The position numbers were made by a program, and so were the translations under genes. A stretch of 6,953 bases of DNA from JBIKLM01 sp044375105. Its GTDB lineage: Bacteria; Planctomycetota; UBA1135; GCA-002686595. Location of the stretch: contig JBILNK010000206.1 of NCBI GenBank assembly GCA_044375105.1, positions 1 through 6,953 on the forward strand. Reading direction: 5' to 3'. This document shows positions 5,152 through 6,953 of this stretch, in pieces. The notes under the pieces were generated by a model. It saw nothing but the letters and a program-made list of their open reading frames with translations, ran no database searches and was not told the origin of the DNA. How positions within the stretch are numbered: position 1 is the first letter of the stretch; every line of letters starts with the position of its first letter.

Positions 5152-6953
5152 TCAGTCGACGACGACCGTCAGGATCTTGGCCGCCAGGGTGTTGGTCTGG
5201 GCGGTGTAGGGGCCGATGGCGCCCAGGTCGTAGAGGTCGGCCCCTTGGGCCAGCTTGACGGACAGGGCCACGTCGAGGGCGGCCAGGGTGCTGAAGACCT
5301 GGAACGAGCCGGTGACCTTGTCGACCAGGGTGAACAGGCCCGTCGGGTCCTGGGAGGTGATCGTGGGGGTCGGGCTGCTGGGCAGGTTCTGGATGCCCAC
5401 GAAGCCCTTGTCCACGATGGCCAGCTCGAACAGCGTGGGATTCCCGCTGAGGCTCACCTGCAGCTGGGTCGGGTCCGAGGTCAGGGTTGCGACCAGGCCA
5501 CCCGGCCGGTTCTTGATCAGCAGCAGCGAAGGCGCCAGGTCGCGGTTGATCACCGCCGTGGCTTCGAAGTCGGCACCGGCGGCATCGATGGCGGTGAACC
5601 AGCCCAGGAGCTCGACCGCCGTGCCGGCTTCGATGCCCAGGCCGTCCGCGGCGGTGTCCACCTGGGCCACGAGCGCATCGGGATCGGTGGCGGGCAAACC
5701 GCTCTCGTTCCAGCTGAACAGCCCTTGCAGCATCAGGCCGATGCGCACCAGGTCGACGGTCAGCTGCCCGCCCGCGGGGCCGGCCGAGGCGAAGCCCATG
5801 GCGCGCGTCGGTTGCAGGCGCACGACGCCATCGGTCGCGGTCGCATCGAGATCCGTGCCGATCAGGTCGCCGAAGATGCGCACGCGCTGGCCGATGTTGA
5901 TGTCGTCGGCGTCGTAGGGCGTGGCCGATCCGCGGCGTAGGACCTTGGTTTGGGCGAAGGCCACGTCGACGGTGAAAAACGTATCGAACTGGAACTGATC
6001 GTGGGTCGCGTTGTTGCTGTGGCCGCGCACCACCAGCGTCGGATTGCTGCCCGCGCCGCCGATGCGGCCGACCACATGGCCCTCGATGATGTCCTGGCCG
6101 CCGTTGTAGGTGCCTGTGCCGGCCTCCACGTAGACCACGGTCAGGTTGGGCAGCGACGGGGCGATGGCGCCGTAGGTTTGCACCCAGGTGCCCGCGGGCA
6201 AGCCGGCCAGGGCGTCGAGCCCGGGATTGCCCGTGTAGGGCACGCCGTTGATCTGGTACACGGTCTGGGGCAGCACCGAGACCGTGGTGCTGCCGTAGGA
6301 CACCCCTTGCAGCGTCTGCAGGTCGAGCTGGAAGGTGCCTGCCCCGGCGTCGACGGATTGGACCTCGCCCAGGGCGATCAGCTCCTTGGGACTGGACGGA
6401 TCGACCCCCAGGACCAGCTTGGGCTCGACCCGCACGCTGTTGCCCACGCTGTCGACCTCGACCGACTGGTTGAGGTCGAAATCGAGCTCGATCAGCTTGT
6501 GAGCCCCCGCGCCCATAGAGAAAGGCGCCTGCAGCGTGATGTCGAAGGGCACCAGCCCGTTGAGCGGATCGCCGTCTTCATCCAGCAAGGACGCCGCGGA
6601 GCTCTGGCCCACCAGGAACACCTCCGCATCGCTGAAGTCGAAGGTCACCTGGGCCCCCGTGTAGAGGCCCAGCGGCACCGGGCTCGTGCCGAGCACCTGG
6701 GACAGGTCCTGGAGTTCGGTCAGGTCCACGCGCACCGGCTGGGTCAGCAGGCTGACCAGGGCGCCGGAGGCGCGCTCGAGCTGGATCGCTTCGATTTCGA
6801 CGAAAAAGTTGGCCACTTGGTCAGCAGCCGCGTCGGTCAGGGCGAAGGTGACCGCGCCCTGGCTGTCGCCATCGCTGCTGCTTCCGCTGCAGGCGCACAG
6901 GCCGAACAGCGGCAAGGTGGCGAGCCAAGGCAGCAGCAGGGCGCGCTCGAGGC
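5152..6953 (-). CDS. Lipoprotein with DUF4382 and repeated DUF5666-like modules (5' partial)
   Basis: Predicted exported lipoprotein of unknown function. Positions count from an in-frame TTG at 6915, but the frame stays open to the window edge and encodes a hydrophobic stretch (ALLLPWLA) just before it. That TTG is therefore inside the signal peptide and the true start is outside the window. The lipobox is L6-C-A-C9, followed by a Ser/Asp linker. Residues ~21-171 match DUF4382: VTFALTDAAAD (22-32), a VDLTEL strand (63-68), LGLYTGAQV (82-90), an LDFDLNQSV stretch (144-152) and VEPKLVL (163-169). Residues ~181-265 and ~277-370 are DUF5666-like beta modules: a GxVxSVDAGAGTF-type opening (183-195), a T-containing strand, a G-x-x-V turn, then V or A strands. 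Regions ~383-457 and ~475-587 show the same rhythm more weakly. DUF4382 followed by DUF5666 modules is, as I recall, a common pairing in secreted lipoproteins. The gene ends in TGA 970 bases upstream of the hydrolase gene. Confidence 0.8.
   Translation of the reverse strand, partial: LERALLLPWLATLPLFGLCACSGSSSDGDSQGAVTFALTDAAADQVANFFVEIEAIQLERASGALVSLLTQPVRVDLTELQDLSQVLGTSPVPLGLYTGAQVTFDFSDAEVFLVGQSSAASLLDEDGDPLNGLVPFDITLQAPFSMGAGAHKLIELDFDLNQSVEVDSVGNSVRVEPKLVLGVDPSSPKELIALGEVQSVDAGAGTFQLDLQTLQGVSYGSTTVSVLPQTVYQINGVPYTGNPGLDALAGLPAGTWVQTYGAIAPSLPNLTVVYVEAGTGTYNGGQDIIEGHVVGRIGGAGSNPTLVVRGHSNNATHDQFQFDTFFTVDVAFAQTKVLRRGSATPYDADDINIGQRVRIFGDLIGTDLDATATDGVVRLQPTRAMGFASAGPAGGQLTVDLVRIGLMLQGLFSWNESGLPATDPDALVAQVDTAADGLGIEAGTAVELLGWFTAIDAAGADFEATAVINRDLAPSLLLIKNRPGGLVATLTSDPTQLQVSLSGNPTLFELAIVDKGFVGIQNLPSSPTPTITSQDPTGLFTLVDKVTGSFQVFSTLAALDVALSVKLAQGADLYDLGAIGPYTAQTNTLAAKILTVVVD

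Noticed and set aside
4555..5940. Open frame on the + strand of 461 codons
   Set aside because: Most of it is antisense to the DUF4382 lipoprotein gene, with a low-complexity Arg/Gly/Gln product.
6913..6915. TTG as the start of the DUF4382 lipoprotein
   Set aside because: The hydrophobic signal-peptide sequence continues in frame upstream to the window edge, so starting here would leave only eight residues before the lipobox cysteine.

Overview
The window is very GC-rich and holds three large protein genes plus one gene-poor gap. The products are a multi-pass membrane glycosyltransferase and two surface lipoproteins built from Ig-like and beta-barrel modules around glycine/serine linkers. 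This style suggests a high-GC, Gram-negative bacterium with many exported lipoproteins. Planctomycetota or a myxobacterium-like lineage would fit, but that is inference from style only. There is no rRNA, tRNA, CRISPR array, transposase or integrase to place it more closely.

Layout: a GT39/ArnT-like membrane glycosyltransferase on the + strand (4-1764) converges, across 53 bases, on a minus-strand lipoprotein gene (1818-4181). That lipoprotein has an N-terminal lipobox, two Ig-like modules and a divergent alpha/beta-hydrolase of the PhoPQ-activated pathogenicity-related type. Its GxSxxG nucleophile motif, candidate Asp and candidate His are all visible. Upstream of it lies a stretch of about 970 bases (4182-5151) without a convincing complete gene. 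This gap holds a possible weak promoter and ribosome binding site for the hydrolase gene, several GC-rich perfect or near-perfect hairpins, and a 63-codon patch (4536-4724, +) that looks coding but then loses its character, perhaps a gene remnant. On the far side is a third gene (5152 to the window end, minus strand). It encodes a lipoprotein with an N-terminal DUF4382-like domain and two clear, possibly four, DUF5666-like beta modules, and its true start lies beyond the window.

The three genes do not form an obvious pathway. All three products are expected at or beyond the inner membrane, with the two lipoproteins on the same strand but separated too widely to be a tight operon. The most interesting items are the Ig-fused PhoPQ-type hydrolase lipoprotein and the structured, partly coding-like gap. 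No clear undescribed multi-gene system is visible.
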